From Jeotgalibacillus sp. R-1-5s-1 (lineage in GTDB: Bacteria > Bacillota > Bacilli > Bacillales > Jeotgalibacillaceae), in assembly GCF_004405105.1 (NCBI RefSeq), contig NZ_SORW01000028.1, forward strand, positions 186,001 through 250,000: a stretch of 64,000 nt of DNA, written 5' to 3'. Below the pieces are notes generated by a model that saw only the letters and a list, made by a program, of their open reading frames with translations, was not told where the DNA came from and did no database searches. Every line of letters starts with the position of its first letter. The first letter of the stretch is position 1. The position numbers and the translations under genes were made by a program. Below, one piece after another: positions 25,957 to 34,506 of this stretch.

Positions 25957-26916
25957 ATGAAAAAAATTTATATTACCCGGAAAATTGATGATCAGGTGAT
26001 TGATCAATTAAGGAAGCAATTTGATGTACAGGTGTGGAACAAAGAAGATCAGGCTGTACCGAAAGAGGAATTACTTCATCAGGTAAAGGACAGTCATGCG
26101 CTTCTCACTATGTTATCTGACAGGGTTGATCAGGAGGTTTTCGAGGAGGCACCCCATTTAGAAGTCGTGGCGAACCTTGCAGTCGGATATGACAATATTG
26201 ATCTGGATGCTGCTAAAAAGGCAGGCGTAACCGTCACGAACACTCCGGACGTTTTGACGGATACGACAGCGGATCTGACATTTTCGCTGATCATGGCTGT
26301 CGGGCGAAGAATTACAGAGGCTGCTGAATATGTGAAAGAAGGAAAGTGGACGTCATGGTCACCTTATCTGCTCGCAGGCACTGATATTCATCATAAAACA
26401 ATCGGGATTATCGGAATGGGAAGCATTGGACAAGCCGTTGCACAACGCGCAAAAGGTTTTGATATGGACGTTCTTTATCATACGAGGTCCAGAAAACCAG
26501 AAGCAGAACAGCGCTTTAACGCGAAACACGTTTCTCTTGAAGATCTGCTGAAGGAATCTGATTATGTTGTCATGCTTGCCCCTTTTACAGAGGAAACAAA
26601 GCAGATGATGGGTGAGAAGGAATTCAGATTAATGAAGAAGTCTGCTTATTTTGTTAACGCAGGCCGCGGCACAACGGTGGATGAGCAGGCCTTGATCGAA
26701 GCACTGCAAAACGGCGAAATTGCCGGAGCAGCACTTGACGTGTTTGAAAAAGAGCCAATCAGTGCTGACCATCCGCTCCTTGCCATGAAAAATGTTGTTG
26801 CCATCCCGCACATCGGCAGTGCATCCAGGGAAACACGCCTGATCATGATGAAGCTTGCAGCAGATAACATTGCAGCTGTGCTTCAGGGCAAAGAGGCTTT
26901 AACTGAAGTGAAATAG
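25957..26916 (+). CDS. D-isomer-specific 2-hydroxyacid dehydrogenase (glyoxylate reductase-like)
   Basis: This 319-residue NAD(P)H-dependent dehydrogenase has a Rossmann motif GIIGMGSIGQAVA near residue 150, catalytic Arg in VNAGRGTTVDE near residue 234, catalytic Glu in DVFEKEP and catalytic His in IPHIGSAS. Similarity is to glyoxylate/hydroxypyruvate reductases. ATG 25957 follows GAGGAG with an eight-base spacer; GTG 25948 is too close. It lies 23 bp after yutF and is followed by a strong terminator. Confidence 0.88.
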   Translation: MKKIYITRKIDDQVIDQLRKQFDVQVWNKEDQAVPKEELLHQVKDSHALLTMLSDRVDQEVFEEAPHLEVVANLAVGYDNIDLDAAKKAGVTVTNTPDVLTDTTADLTFSLIMAVGRRITEAAEYVKEGKWTSWSPYLLAGTDIHHKTIGIIGMGSIGQAVAQRAKGFDMDVLYHTRSRKPEAEQRFNAKHVSLEDLLKESDYVVMLAPFTEETKQMMGEKEFRLMKKSAYFVNAGRGTTVDEQALIEALQNGEIAGAALDVFEKEPISADHPLLAMKNVVAIPHIGSASRETRLIMMKLAADNIAAVLQGKEALTEVK

Positions 26917-26918
26917 TA

Positions 26919-26957
26919 AAAGGTGGTGAACTGGTAACATGGTTCACCACCTTTTTC
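26919..26957 (+). terminator. Terminator after the dehydrogenase
   Basis: AAAGGTGGTGAAC pairs with GTTCACCACCTTT around TGGTAACATG; Ts follow. Confidence 0.95.
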
Positions 26958-27014
26958 AATTTATGCTGTAATCTAAACATTTCTATAGGAAAGAGAAATG
27001 ATTTAATAAAAAAA

Positions 27015-27123
27015 CCTGGTCATTCCGGAGATTCCTGCAGCAGAGAAGCGACAGGTGAGACAGCCTAGTGCGGAGCACCAGCTGGCTCACCGCGCGGCCG
27101 CGGAAAGCGTAGGAATGACCAGG
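27015..27123 (-). repeat. P element, reverse orientation
   Basis: CCTGGTCATTCC (27015-27026) and GGAATGACCAGG (27112-27123) are perfectly complementary over 12 bp. The inner hairpin GGTGAG-A-CAGC...GCTG-G-CTCACC is intact, with the loop region changed to CTAGTGC-GGA-GCACCAG. It sits between two convergent genes. Confidence 0.88.
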
Positions 27124-27139
27124 CACGGTCTGTATACAA

Positions 27140-27376
27140 TTAAAATACTTGTTCTACTTCTACAACGCCAGGTACTTCTTCTAATAGAGCACGCTCAATA
27201 CCAGCCTTCAGCGTGATCGTTGAACTTGGGCATGTACCACATGCACCAAGAAGTCTCAATTTAACGATTCCATCTTCCACATCAACGAGTTCACAGTCCC
27301 CGCCATCACGAAGAAGGAATGGACGAAGCTTATCAAGTACCTCTTGAACTGAATCTTTCATTTCTACTTCTGTCAT
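27140..27376 (-). CDS. yutI: NifU C-terminal-domain protein YutI
   Basis: This 78-residue protein consists only of the NifU C-terminal domain: [24 protein letters not shown] then [16 protein letters not shown] with the cluster-binding CxxC at Cys46 and Cys49. Such Nfu proteins carry and deliver Fe-S clusters. It complements the suf genes and YutM in this window. It is divergent from yuzD. GGAAGGGAG lies upstream of the start. Confidence 0.92.
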   Translation of the reverse strand: MTEVEMKDSVQEVLDKLRPFLLRDGGDCELVDVEDGIVKLRLLGACGTCPSSTITLKAGIERALLEEVPGVVEVEQVF

Positions 27377-27478
27377 TCGAATCGACTCCCTTCCTGTCTT
27401 CTATTATAATAAGGATAACAAAAAAAATCCATTGATCTTTATCAATTGATTCTCAATGAACTGAAAGGGCTGATCTGA

Positions 27479-27817
27479 ATGTCACAACACCCCGTTACGA
27501 TTACGGTATATGGCGCTGAAACCATCTGTGCAAGCTGCGTAGGCGCACCTTCATCAAAAGAAACCTATGAGTGGCTTGAAGCCGCCATTGGCAGAAAATT
27601 TCCCGGGCAAACATTTAAAATGGATTATGTCGATTTAAATACAGAGCATGAGGATCCGAAAAAAGCCGCCTTTGTTAAAAAGGTCTGGGAAGAGGATTTG
27701 TTTTATCCTGTTGTACTCGTTGAAGATGAAATTGTTGGGGAAGGGAATCCAAGATTGAAAGCGGTCTATAAAGAACTTGAGAAATATGGTTTTGAGGCTG
27801 CTCCACAGGTGAAATGA
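27479..27817 (+). CDS. yuzD: YuzD family protein (DUF1462)
   Basis: This 112-residue thioredoxin-fold-like protein has a CASC pair (Cys17 and Cys20) in GAETICASCVGAPSS, then YVDLNTEHEDPKK and YPVVLVEDEIVGEGNPRLK. The function is unknown; a redox role linked to the neighbouring Nfu protein YutI is plausible from context, which is conserved in bacilli. GAAAGGGCTGAT precedes the ATG. Confidence 0.88.
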   Translation: MSQHPVTITVYGAETICASCVGAPSSKETYEWLEAAIGRKFPGQTFKMDYVDLNTEHEDPKKAAFVKKVWEEDLFYPVVLVEDEIVGEGNPRLKAVYKELEKYGFEAAPQVK

Positions 27818-27858
27818 AAAACGCCGTACCCGCTTACTTGGAGGGTACGGCGTTTTCT
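27818..27858 (+). terminator. Terminator between yuzD and a convergent small gene
   Basis: AAAACGCCGTACCC and GGGTACGGCGTTTT form a 14-bp perfect stem; it works on both strands. Confidence 0.95.
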
Positions 27859-27860
27859 GA

Positions 27861-28028
27861 TTAAAGCTCTTTGAAATTTAGACCTTTTAAAATATCCAAA
27901 TCTTTCTTTTCACACAAATAACACGTATCATGCTCATCGCGCATGACGATATGGTCATCACTCGTATTTTCATAATCCTCTGGAACCTCAACCAGGTTAT
28001 ATCGTTCATGGAAAGGAAGTAAAGACAT
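27861..28028 (-). CDS. Small CxxC protein, hypothetical
   Basis: A 55-residue frame begins MSLLPFHERYNLVEVPEDYE and contains DEHDTCYLCEKKDLDILKG, with a single CYLC pair near residue 36. GGTGGTGGTGA lies upstream of the ATG on the minus strand. It is soluble and acidic. I do not recognise a family; the CxxC pair could bind metal or be redox active, perhaps as a dimer. It ends at the shared terminator with yuzD. Confidence 0.7.
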   Translation of the reverse strand: MSLLPFHERYNLVEVPEDYENTSDDHIVMRDEHDTCYLCEKKDLDILKGLNFKEL

Positions 28029-28116
28029 ATTCACCACCACCTGTAAATCAAGATGGTTTCAGTATACTGGCTTTCCAGTATTTATTAAGAAATAGTCGGC
28101 TGTGAATGTGCAATGT

Positions 28117-28431
28117 TCAGGCAAGGTGCTCTTTAATTGCAGATAAATGGTGACTTGCCATTTCATAATTCAAATCAATATTCGTTAATAGCTCAAAGGT
28201 AGGATCATAACTCATACTTCTTTTCAGCAGATAGAAGGTTGAAGGCCTTTCATGCTGAATCACAGACATAATTTCTGAGGTCGGGAGGGTCAGATGCTTC
28301 GTTTTTACACGCAGGAAAGAGGTAATAAACTGTTTGTAAGCAAGGACATTTTCGTTTTGATCGGGACATGTTCGTAACAGTTTGTCAAAACGGAGAAGTG
28401 CTTCTTTTAGCTCAGGTTCAGTATAATTCAT
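28117..28431 (-). CDS. Hypothetical protein
   Basis: A 104-residue, probably helical, soluble protein starting MNYTEPELKEALLRFDKLLRT. No signal peptide, membrane helix or known motif is seen. AAGGATGGTGA is five bases before ATG 28431, so this start is favoured over ATG 28443, which overlaps that site. I do not recognise the family. It is on the same strand as the CxxC gene, separated by 88 bp. Confidence 0.6.
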   Translation of the reverse strand: MNYTEPELKEALLRFDKLLRTCPDQNENVLAYKQFITSFLRVKTKHLTLPTSEIMSVIQHERPSTFYLLKRSMSYDPTFELLTNIDLNYEMASHHLSAIKEHLA

Positions 28432-28592
28432 TTTTGTCACCATCCTTTTTAGGGTATATAGTTATGGTTTTTTATTAATTTTAGGTCAATATACTTAATT
28501 TTATTTCCCTCAGTTTGTTATAATAAAACTCATTTTGTAGATTTATTATCGATTAATGATAAAAACTTTTGCGGGTAGTGATTTTTAAAAAC

Positions 28593-28640
28593 GGTCCGGA
28601 CTCATCCTACGCTTTCAGTGACTATTTGGTGAGCTTTTTA
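28593..28640 (+). repeat. Truncated P element fragment
   Basis: The left arm GGTCCGGACTCATCC (28593-28607), CGCTTTC and a GGTGAG remnant are present, but no matching right arm is found before 28700. The rest of 28444-28667 is AT-rich without a gene. Confidence 0.6.
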
Positions 28641-28667
28641 AGAATATCGTGAGACTAGAGACAAATA

Positions 28668-28698
28668 AAAACACGCTCAAATGGAGTGAGCGTGTTTT
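28668..28698 (-). terminator. Terminator of yutJ
   Basis: AAAACACGCTCA and TGAGCGTGTTTT form a perfect stem eight bases past the yutJ stop. Confidence 0.92.
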
Positions 28699-28705
28699 GC
28701 TATGA

Positions 28706-29773
28706 TTAACCATTATGATATTTATACATCCACAACACGCCTGATTTTAAGAGGCGGGCGATGCGGCCTGTGATGGTCCGGTCGGCAAGGTAGGCAAAGC
28801 CTTGTTTCTTGCCGAGGGAGCCCATAAAGCCTTTGAGTTTGATCTTTGGCATTTCTGCTGGCAATGTGCCGCCTTTCCAGCGTGTGAGAAGAACGTCTAC
28901 AATTTGTTCAGCCTGTTCTTCCGCAAGCTGGGCGCTTGGGGCAAACGGAAGGCTTGCACAGTCTCCTACAACATAGACGTGTTCATTGTCAGGCAGATTG
29001 TGGTACTGGGATAATACAACACGGTTGGATGAATCTTTTTCACCCGGCAGGTTTCGTACTACTTCAACCGGTTGGATACCGGCTGTCCATACGCATACAT
29101 CAACAGGAATCGATTCTTCGTGATTGTGCAGCATGGTTGGTTCAACTTTAGTGATATTGGATTTGCTGACAACTTCTACATTGTTGGCGTCAAACCATTT
29201 TTGTACATAGTTACTCAGACGCTGAGGGAAAGCGGGCAGAATCCGTTCACCACGATCAAACAGTTTAATGGTCAGATCTGAACGGCTCTCGCGCAATTCA
29301 CTCGCCAGTTCAATTCCACTCAGACCTGCTCCAACAACACCCACGACTGATCCGGATGGAAGGTTGGAGAGCTTTTCATAGGTAGCGCGGGATTGCTGGA
29401 TCGATTGAATACTGTACGTGAATTCATCGGCTCCTGGAACATTGTGATATTTATCTTCACAGCCAAGTCCGACAATCAGATCATCATACGCAACTTCAGA
29501 TCCATCCTCAAGGATGACCTTACTTTCCACGGTGTTGATTTCTGTTACTTTTCCATATTTTAAATGAAGGCGCTCATGCTCTGGAAAACCGACCCGGATT
29601 TCAGTATCTGAAACGGTTCCCGCAGCAAGCGCATAATATTCTGTTTTCAGACAGTGATAAGGTGTCCGGTCGATTAATGTAATCGTCACATCTTCTGGAA
29701 GCTTATCTGGTAACAGGCGGAGAAGAACCCGCATATTTCCGTAGCCTCCACCCAATAATACTAAGTGTTTCAT
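28706..29773 (-). CDS. yutJ: NADH dehydrogenase-like flavoprotein YutJ
   Basis: This 355-residue NDH-2-type FAD protein has N-terminal GGGYGNMRVLLRLL, a second nucleotide site GVVGAGLSGIELASEL near residue 150, and FAD-contacting VYVVGDCASLPFAPSAQLAEEQAEQ near residue 285. The start MKHLVLLGGGYGN (29773) matches homologues; the upstream 50-codon extension has no ribosome binding site. It probably oxidises NADH at the membrane, but quinone reduction by YutJ is not proven. It is divergent from yuzB. Confidence 0.87.
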   Translation of the reverse strand: MKHLVLLGGGYGNMRVLLRLLPDKLPEDVTITLIDRTPYHCLKTEYYALAAGTVSDTEIRVGFPEHERLHLKYGKVTEINTVESKVILEDGSEVAYDDLIVGLGCEDKYHNVPGADEFTYSIQSIQQSRATYEKLSNLPSGSVVGVVGAGLSGIELASELRESRSDLTIKLFDRGERILPAFPQRLSNYVQKWFDANNVEVVSKSNITKVEPTMLHNHEESIPVDVCVWTAGIQPVEVVRNLPGEKDSSNRVVLSQYHNLPDNEHVYVVGDCASLPFAPSAQLAEEQAEQIVDVLLTRWKGGTLPAEMPKIKLKGFMGSLGKKQGFAYLADRTITGRIARLLKSGVLWMYKYHNG

Positions 29774-30017
29774 GGATAGCCCTCTCTTTGCAATAAACGT
29801 ATAGTAAGCACTTTCAATAGGATGATTAATTCGCACATTACGTTTTATCATAACGTTTTCATTCACTAAAAAGTATAGCGGAATAGAGAACAATGTACAA
29901 TCATTATAAGAGAATTCTTTCACAAACTTGTCAAAATGACGGAATAGCTGACAAACACCAATCGTTGACGTTTTTTGAGAAAAAAGTTACATTTGACTAC
30001 AGGTAGAGGTGAAAATA

Positions 30018-30254
30018 ATGAAACCAATTATTGAATTTTGTATTAGTAATCTTGCAAGTGGTTCACAGGAAGCTTTGGAGGAGCTTGAGCGGGATCCGAA
30101 TCTTGATGTGATTGAGTATGGCTGTCTCGGTTATTGCGGGATTTGTGCGGCGTCTCATTTTGCGCTGGTGAACGGGGATATTGTGGAGGCTGATTCGCCA
30201 AAAGAGCTGGTGGATGAGATTTATACGTATTTGGAAGAGAATCCGATGTTTTAA
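30018..30254 (+). CDS. yuzB: YuzB family protein (DUF1450)
   Basis: This 78-residue protein has cysteine motifs FCISNL near residue 7 and [20 protein letters not shown] near residues 34-53, typical of YuzB/DUF1450. The function is unknown; the clustered cysteines suggest metal or redox chemistry. ATG 30018 follows AGAGGTGA by five bases and is preferred to GTG 30009. Confidence 0.88.
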   Translation: MKPIIEFCISNLASGSQEALEELERDPNLDVIEYGCLGYCGICAASHFALVNGDIVEADSPKELVDEIYTYLEENPMF

Positions 30255-30263
30255 ATGCGTTTT

Positions 30264-30297
30264 GATGAACGGGCCTGATGAAGGCTCGTTTTTTATT
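30264..30297 (+). terminator. Terminator after yuzB
   Basis: GAACGGGCC and GGCTCGTTTTTT pair with one mismatch around TGATGAA. Confidence 0.75.
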
Positions 30298-30310
30298 ATG
30301 AAAAGAAACC

Positions 30311-30571
30311 GGTCCGTGACTCATCCTCCGCTTTCCGTTGTCTAGCTCCGTCGGGCAGGGACTAGCAAACTTCCCGGCCCCTCGTCCGATAAGTCAACAT
30401 CAGCTCACTTCGCCGTGTTTCCTTTATCTCCGCCGGGGCCAGTCCAGTTTGTACGTCCCTAAAAGCCCGCCTCCGCTTTTCCAAGGCCGGGCGGTGAACC
30501 CGCCTGTGCTTCGCACTGTCGGTTTCACCTGACCCTTTCCACCACATGAGTCTGCGGATGAGTCACGGACC
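30311..30571 (+). repeat. P element carrying one T1 module, perfect arms
   Basis: GGTCCGTGACTCATCC (30311-30326) and GGATGAGTCACGGACC (30556-30571) are complementary over all 16 bp. A T1 module (about 30337-30481) is inserted after CGCTTTCC. The inner hairpin GGTGAACCCG...CGGTTTCACC follows. A shorter P fragment lies at about 30617-30655. Confidence 0.88.
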
Positions 30572-30688
30572 TCTGGATGAAATCATCTTCTAATTATTGA
30601 AGTAAAAAAAAGAAACACCGGCTGGACTCACTGTTTCCGATGCCGCGTGGTGAGTTATGGAATGAATCATTAAATCATTATTTTTGAT

Positions 30689-30801
30689 GTAGATAGCGTG
30701 CCAAATGGTGTTGATAGACGCTTTATTGTTGTCGATAGCAATTATTAAGTTGTTGATACCAGCATTAAATGAGTCGATAGATGATTGGATGCGTCCTGGA
30801 C
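30689..30801 (+). repeat. 21-bp periodic array D1
   Basis: GTHGATA cores start at 30689, 30710, 30731, 30752 and 30773, exactly 21 bp apart, with a decayed sixth copy (GTCCTGGAC) near 30793. Linkers resemble those of the array at 35.8 kb (GCTTTATTG versus GCTTTGTTATT). It lies between convergent genes yuzB and DUF2225. Confidence 0.82.
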
Positions 30802-30837
30802 ATTCGTTTGCAAACATGAACTGAGAGGTTATAACAT

Positions 30838-30875
30838 AAAAAAATCCTCCTCCGGAATCATGAAAGAGAAGGATT
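30838..30875 (-). terminator. Terminator of the DUF2225 gene
   Basis: On the minus strand AATCCTTCTC pairs with GAGGAGGATT (G-U pairs) and is followed by a T run. Confidence 0.75.
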
Positions 30876-30906
30876 GTATGCTGCTAAGATTGATATGCAG
30901 TCACTT

Positions 30907-31599
30907 TTAACTCGATTGCATTTGTTTTTGTTCCCGATGTGCCTGCCAGCGGTCTTTAGCCATTTTGACCATTTTCGGTTCGGTTGAGCTGTGTTGTTTT
31001 TCGATGATTTTTGAGAAGTAGCGTGTTGCCTGATCTTCTTCACCGAGACGAAGGGATAGTTCTGCCAGGATGTATAGGATTCGTTCTGTTGACATTTGTG
31101 TGCCTGCGTAGTCTTCTTTCGAGTAGGAATCCTGGTAATTCGCATGAGCGAGTCGCTGAAAACGTTTCTCCTGCTCGGCATTACCTAATTCACGATACAG
31201 CCAGGAAAGTCTCAGGTACAAGCCGGCCATGGTAATGCTTTTTTCCTTTTTGAGTGTTCCTGTGTACACAGCAAGTTTATAGGCTTTGATAGCGTCTGAA
31301 ATCGAGCGTTCTCCTGAGAAATCCTGACCGCTCCACTGTTTGGTGATTTTTTCATCAATTTCTTCCCGTGCCCCGGGAGGAAAATAGGGTGCGGTATCAT
31401 CTGTGAAAGCATAGCCGCAGTCTGGACAAACATGAACATGATAAAGACTTGGGTTGATTTCCGGATTTTCATACACAGGCATTAAATCCGTATCATGTTC
31501 CTTCACTCTGACAAAACGGCCTCTGATTTTAGTTGTTTCGAAATTTTTGGCACATAAGCCACATTTTATTTTTTTTGAGTACAAAGGAGTTAATTCCAT
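30907..31599 (-). CDS. DUF2225 family protein
   Basis: This 230-residue protein has an N-terminal zinc-ribbon-like part (KIKCGLCAKNFET and HVCPDCGYAFTDD) and a helical C-terminal half resembling TPR repeats (LRLSWLYRELGNAEQEKRF, then ILAELSLRLGEEDQATRYF). The family is widespread in Firmicutes and of unknown function. ATG 31599 follows GAGGTGACAAAA; GTG 31608 lies inside that site. No adjacent operon partner is seen. Confidence 0.85.
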   Translation of the reverse strand: MELTPLYSKKIKCGLCAKNFETTKIRGRFVRVKEHDTDLMPVYENPEINPSLYHVHVCPDCGYAFTDDTAPYFPPGAREEIDEKITKQWSGQDFSGERSISDAIKAYKLAVYTGTLKKEKSITMAGLYLRLSWLYRELGNAEQEKRFQRLAHANYQDSYSKEDYAGTQMSTERILYILAELSLRLGEEDQATRYFSKIIEKQHSSTEPKMVKMAKDRWQAHREQKQMQSS

Positions 31600-31725
31600 T
31601 TTTGTCACCTCAATTAGTTAAATGATCACTTAAGATCTCATTCAGTAGTTCAAGATACTTATTATTATACCCGTTTAATAGGTCTTTAGAAACCATAATT
31701 ACAATTATTTCGTGAGTTGAAATGG

Positions 31726-31754
31726 TTGAGCAGAATACCTGGACACGCTATACT
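31726..31754 (+). promoter_or_regulatory. Promoter of yutM
   Basis: TTGAGC (31726-31731) and TATACT (31749-31754) with a 17-bp spacer, 32 bp before the start codon. Confidence 0.6.
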
Positions 31755-31785
31755 TAAATCAGCGATAAACGTAGGAGGTGCTGAA

Positions 31786-32148
31786 ATGGCAAACGTGATT
31801 AAATTATCAGAAGCTGCAGCGCTTCAGGTAAAAGATATGATGGAGCAGGCTGAAGAACAGAATGCCTTTTTAAGAGTTGCCGTTAAAGGCGGCGGTTGCA
31901 GTGGATTATCTTATGGCATGGGATTTGAGCATGAAGTAACAGATGAGGATCAGCAGGAAGATCACCATGGAATCACGGTATTGATCAAGAAAGAAGATGC
32001 TCCGATTTTAAATGGAACGGAGATCGATTATAAGCAGTCATTAATGGGTGGCGGTTTCACAATTGAGAATCCGAACGCCATTGCATCATGCGGCTGCGGA
32101 TCATCCTTCAGAACCGCAACAAAGGCAGGAACGCCTGAAAACTGTTAA
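31786..32148 (+). CDS. yutM: A-type Fe-S carrier YutM (HesB/IscA/SufA-like)
   Basis: This 120-residue HesB-family protein has its three conserved cysteines at Cys38 (GGGCSGLSYGM), Cys102 and Cys104 (ASCGCGSSF). A-type carriers transfer clusters from SufBCD to apo-proteins. AGGAGGTG lies before ATG 31786; the longer frame from 31717 spans the promoter and is rejected. Confidence 0.93.
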   Translation: MANVIKLSEAAALQVKDMMEQAEEQNAFLRVAVKGGGCSGLSYGMGFEHEVTDEDQQEDHHGITVLIKKEDAPILNGTEIDYKQSLMGGGFTIENPNAIASCGCGSSFRTATKAGTPENC

Positions 32149-32187
32149 ACAAAAACCCTATCCTTGCTGAGGATGGGTTTTTGTTTT
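32148..32187 (+). terminator. Terminator after yutM
   Basis: AACAAAAACCCTATCCT and AGGATGGGTTTTTGTT pair almost fully, with TGCTG as the loop. Confidence 0.9.
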
Positions 32188-32322
32188 GAATATCATTAGT
32201 CTTATGAATGATCATATCATTTGTTGGAACCTGCTTATTAATAAATGAAATTTATTATTTATTGCATTCTAAAATACTTTCAGTCCGACTTAAAATGAAC
32301 TACTTATGAATTTACATAATTA

Positions 32323-32437
32323 GTGCCGGGGCATTCCGTAGACTCCTGCGGCAGAGAAGCGACAGGTGAGACAGCGTAATGCGGAGCATTAGCTGGCTCA
32401 CCGCGCGGCCGCGGAAAGCGAAGGAATGACCCGGCAC
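32323..32437 (-). repeat. P element, reverse orientation
   Basis: GTGCCGGGGCATTCC (32323-32337) and GGAATGACCCGGCAC (32423-32437) pair with a single mismatch. The inner hairpin GGTGAG-A-CAGC-G-TAATGC-GGA-GCATTA-GCTG-G-CTCACC is intact. It lies between convergent genes. Confidence 0.88.
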
Positions 32438-32452
32438 GGTTAATATATAGTA

Positions 32453-32483
32453 AAACCCTATCCAAATCCGGATAGGGTTTTCT
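32453..32483 (-). terminator. Terminator of the NAD(P)-binding protein gene
   Basis: AAAACCCTATCC and GGATAGGGTTTT form a 12-bp perfect stem immediately past the minus-strand stop. Confidence 0.93.
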
Positions 32484-32484
32484 T

Positions 32485-33132
32485 TTAAATAGAAGAAAGT
32501 GCTTTATCGATCGGATGTTCACCATTCACCATTTCAAATGATTTATTATGAAGGTTCTCGTATAGAATGGCTTCAACCAATACTGTTGCAACATCTTCAC
32601 GCGTAATGTCTCCATTGTGGGAGTCAAGTTTTGCGGCCGCAGTAATCGTTCCCTTGGCGCTGTCATCTGTTAGCGCACCAGGTCGGACAATCGTATAATT
32701 TAGACCGCTCGCTTTTAAATGTTCATCGGCATTATGCTTTGCCTTCAGATAATGGTGGAAGGTTTCGTTGTCGGCTGCGACTGAAGGGTCATCAGCACCG
32801 ACAGAACTTAACATGATAAAGCGTTCAACCCCTTTGGCTTTTGCATAATCTACCGCTTTTTTAGCGCCTTCTTCATCTACTGACGTTGTTTTATCCATTC
32901 CTGTATCGGGACCGGATCCTGCAGCGAAAATGACCGCGTTGACATCTTCTAATGCGTAATCAAAATCTTTTTCCAGATCGGCAATGATTGGACGTGCTCC
33001 GAGGTCTTCCATTTTAGGTGCCTGCTCTGCTTTACGCACCATTGCCTTTACAAGATGCTGGTCACTTTCAGCCAGTTTTTGAACAACCATTTGTCCTGTT
33101 GTACCGTTTGCTCCAATGACTAATACGTGCAT
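32485..33132 (-). CDS. NAD(P)-binding atypical SDR (NmrA/YhfK-like)
   Basis: This 215-residue single-domain Rossmann protein has MHVLVIGANGTTGQMVVQKL at the start. NAVIFAAGSGPDT, VERFIMLSSVGAD and YTIVRPGALTDD match the NAD(P)H-binding atypical SDR family with YhfK. The catalytic tyrosine is not in the classical YxxxK setting. Substrate unknown. ATG 33132 is eight bases from GGGAGAG and is preferred to the two upstream in-frame starts. Confidence 0.82.
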   Translation of the reverse strand: MHVLVIGANGTTGQMVVQKLAESDQHLVKAMVRKAEQAPKMEDLGARPIIADLEKDFDYALEDVNAVIFAAGSGPDTGMDKTTSVDEEGAKKAVDYAKAKGVERFIMLSSVGADDPSVAADNETFHHYLKAKHNADEHLKASGLNYTIVRPGALTDDSAKGTITAAAKLDSHNGDITREDVATVLVEAILYENLHNKSFEMVNGEHPIDKALSSI

Positions 33133-33200
33133 GTTCATCACTCTCCCAATTATTGTAGGTCCTATGTGTACCGTACCCGGATTGGGAGGGAATAAACAGA

Positions 33201-34202
33201 TCAGCTGAACATAGAAGTACTGTGCATCGGCTGGACTCGTGCTTTCGGATCAATGGATGCCTTTGCATTGTTTACTGCTGTAGGTGCTTCGCCAAATCCT
33301 GCTGCAATGAGTCTGACCTTGCCATCATACGTGCAAATATCACCCGCAGCATAAATGCCAGGTATATTGGTTTCCATTCTTGAATTAACGACAATGGAAT
33401 TTTTCTCAATAACAAGATTCCACGTTTTAATCGGACCAAGACTTGAAATGAATCCGTAATTAACAACAAGATGATCAAGGTCGATCGTCATGGTATCCTC
33501 TTCGCGTACCTTTTGTATTGTCAGCGACTGAAGATAATCGTTCATCGTCTGATAGCCGACCGGCACATACGGCGTGACGACATTGACCGAAGAATTTTTG
33601 AGCTGCTCAACACTGTGTTCGTGTGCACGGAACGAATCCCGACGGTGAACAAGTGTTACTGTATCTGCTACAGGTTCGAGCATCAGCGCCCAATCAACTG
33701 CGGAATCCCCGCCACCAAGTAACACCACGTTTTTCCCTTTAAATTGGTCAAGGTTATCGATATAATAATGAAGATTTTTTTCTTCAAAATCATGTAATCC
33801 ATCGAGGTCGAGCTTTCTTGGCTGAAACGCACCATTTCCGGCTGTAATAATGATCGTGCGTGAATAGTGAACTTCTTCATTTGTTGTTAAAATAAAGACG
33901 CCGTCCTCACGCTTTTCAACATTTATAACCTCCTGACTTAAACGGATTTCCGTATCAAACCGGCTCATCTGTTCAGTCAGATTATCAACGAGCTCCTGCG
34001 CTCTTACTTTTGGAAACCCGGCTACATCATAAATATATTTATCCGGATAGAGAGCTGTCAGCTGACCACCCAGGTGCGGAAGACTTTCGATCAGTTTTAC
34101 ACTTGCCTGACGCATCCCACCGTAAAAAGCTGTGAATAACCCGACAGGACCGCCGCCGATGACCGTAATATCGTAAACAGCTGTATCTTCTTTCTTCACC
34201 AT
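33201..34202 (-). CDS. yumC: Ferredoxin/flavodoxin-NADP+ reductase YumC
   Basis: This 333-residue flavoprotein is thioredoxin-reductase-like but lacks the CxxC active site, which defines the YumC-type FNR. FAD motif [14 protein letters not shown] is near residue 16, NADP motif [11 protein letters not shown] near residue 160, and the C-terminal [23 protein letters not shown] is conserved. The start MVKKEDT has GGAGGGATT upstream. It supplies electrons to ferredoxin or flavodoxin, for example for radical-SAM enzymes such as LipA (inference). Confidence 0.93.
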   Translation of the reverse strand: MVKKEDTAVYDITVIGGGPVGLFTAFYGGMRQASVKLIESLPHLGGQLTALYPDKYIYDVAGFPKVRAQELVDNLTEQMSRFDTEIRLSQEVINVEKREDGVFILTTNEEVHYSRTIIITAGNGAFQPRKLDLDGLHDFEEKNLHYYIDNLDQFKGKNVVLLGGGDSAVDWALMLEPVADTVTLVHRRDSFRAHEHSVEQLKNSSVNVVTPYVPVGYQTMNDYLQSLTIQKVREEDTMTIDLDHLVVNYGFISSLGPIKTWNLVIEKNSIVVNSRMETNIPGIYAAGDICTYDGKVRLIAAGFGEAPTAVNNAKASIDPKARVQPMHSTSMFS

Positions 34203-34344
34203 AATCCCTCCAAACAATCTCTCAACTTGCCTGTAGTGTATCATACACAGGCTTTTGACATGTATTCCGGTACTCCGTTCAAACATATTTCAGACTTTTG
34301 GATGAAACGCTATTGACAAAGTTTTCTGATTTCCATTGAATAAC

Positions 34345-34373
34345 TTGAAAATGTGACAAAAAAAGAATATGAT
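34345..34373 (+). promoter_or_regulatory. Sigma-A-type promoter of yumB
   Basis: TTGAAA (34345-34350) and TATGAT (34368-34373) have a 17-bp spacer. Another TTGACA at 34313 lacks a good -10. Confidence 0.6.
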
Positions 34374-34415
34374 AGTGAAAGACAAGAATTGTTACTACAC
34401 GTATGATGTTCTCTT

Positions 34416-34433
34416 TCGTGAATAATTTCACAA
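34416..34433 (+). promoter_or_regulatory. Rex-like operator upstream of yumB
   Basis: TCGTGAA-TAAT-TTCACAA matches the Rex consensus TTGTGAA-N4-TTCACAA at 13 of 14 half-site positions. It lies about 35-50 bases after the predicted transcription start, where Rex could act as a roadblock. Rex senses the NADH/NAD+ ratio, a sensible control for an NADH dehydrogenase gene. Confidence 0.65.
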
Positions 34434-34506
34434 TCTTTATGTTCAGGCATGCGTTGCTGCCTTAATTGCATCGTAATCTCATATTAAAAAGGTGGAAGTG
34501 ATCCAA

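Noticed and set aside
28629-28653. Two GTGAG motifs 20 bp apart as another periodic array
   Set aside because: Only two copies, one of which belongs to the P element fragment; too few to call an array.
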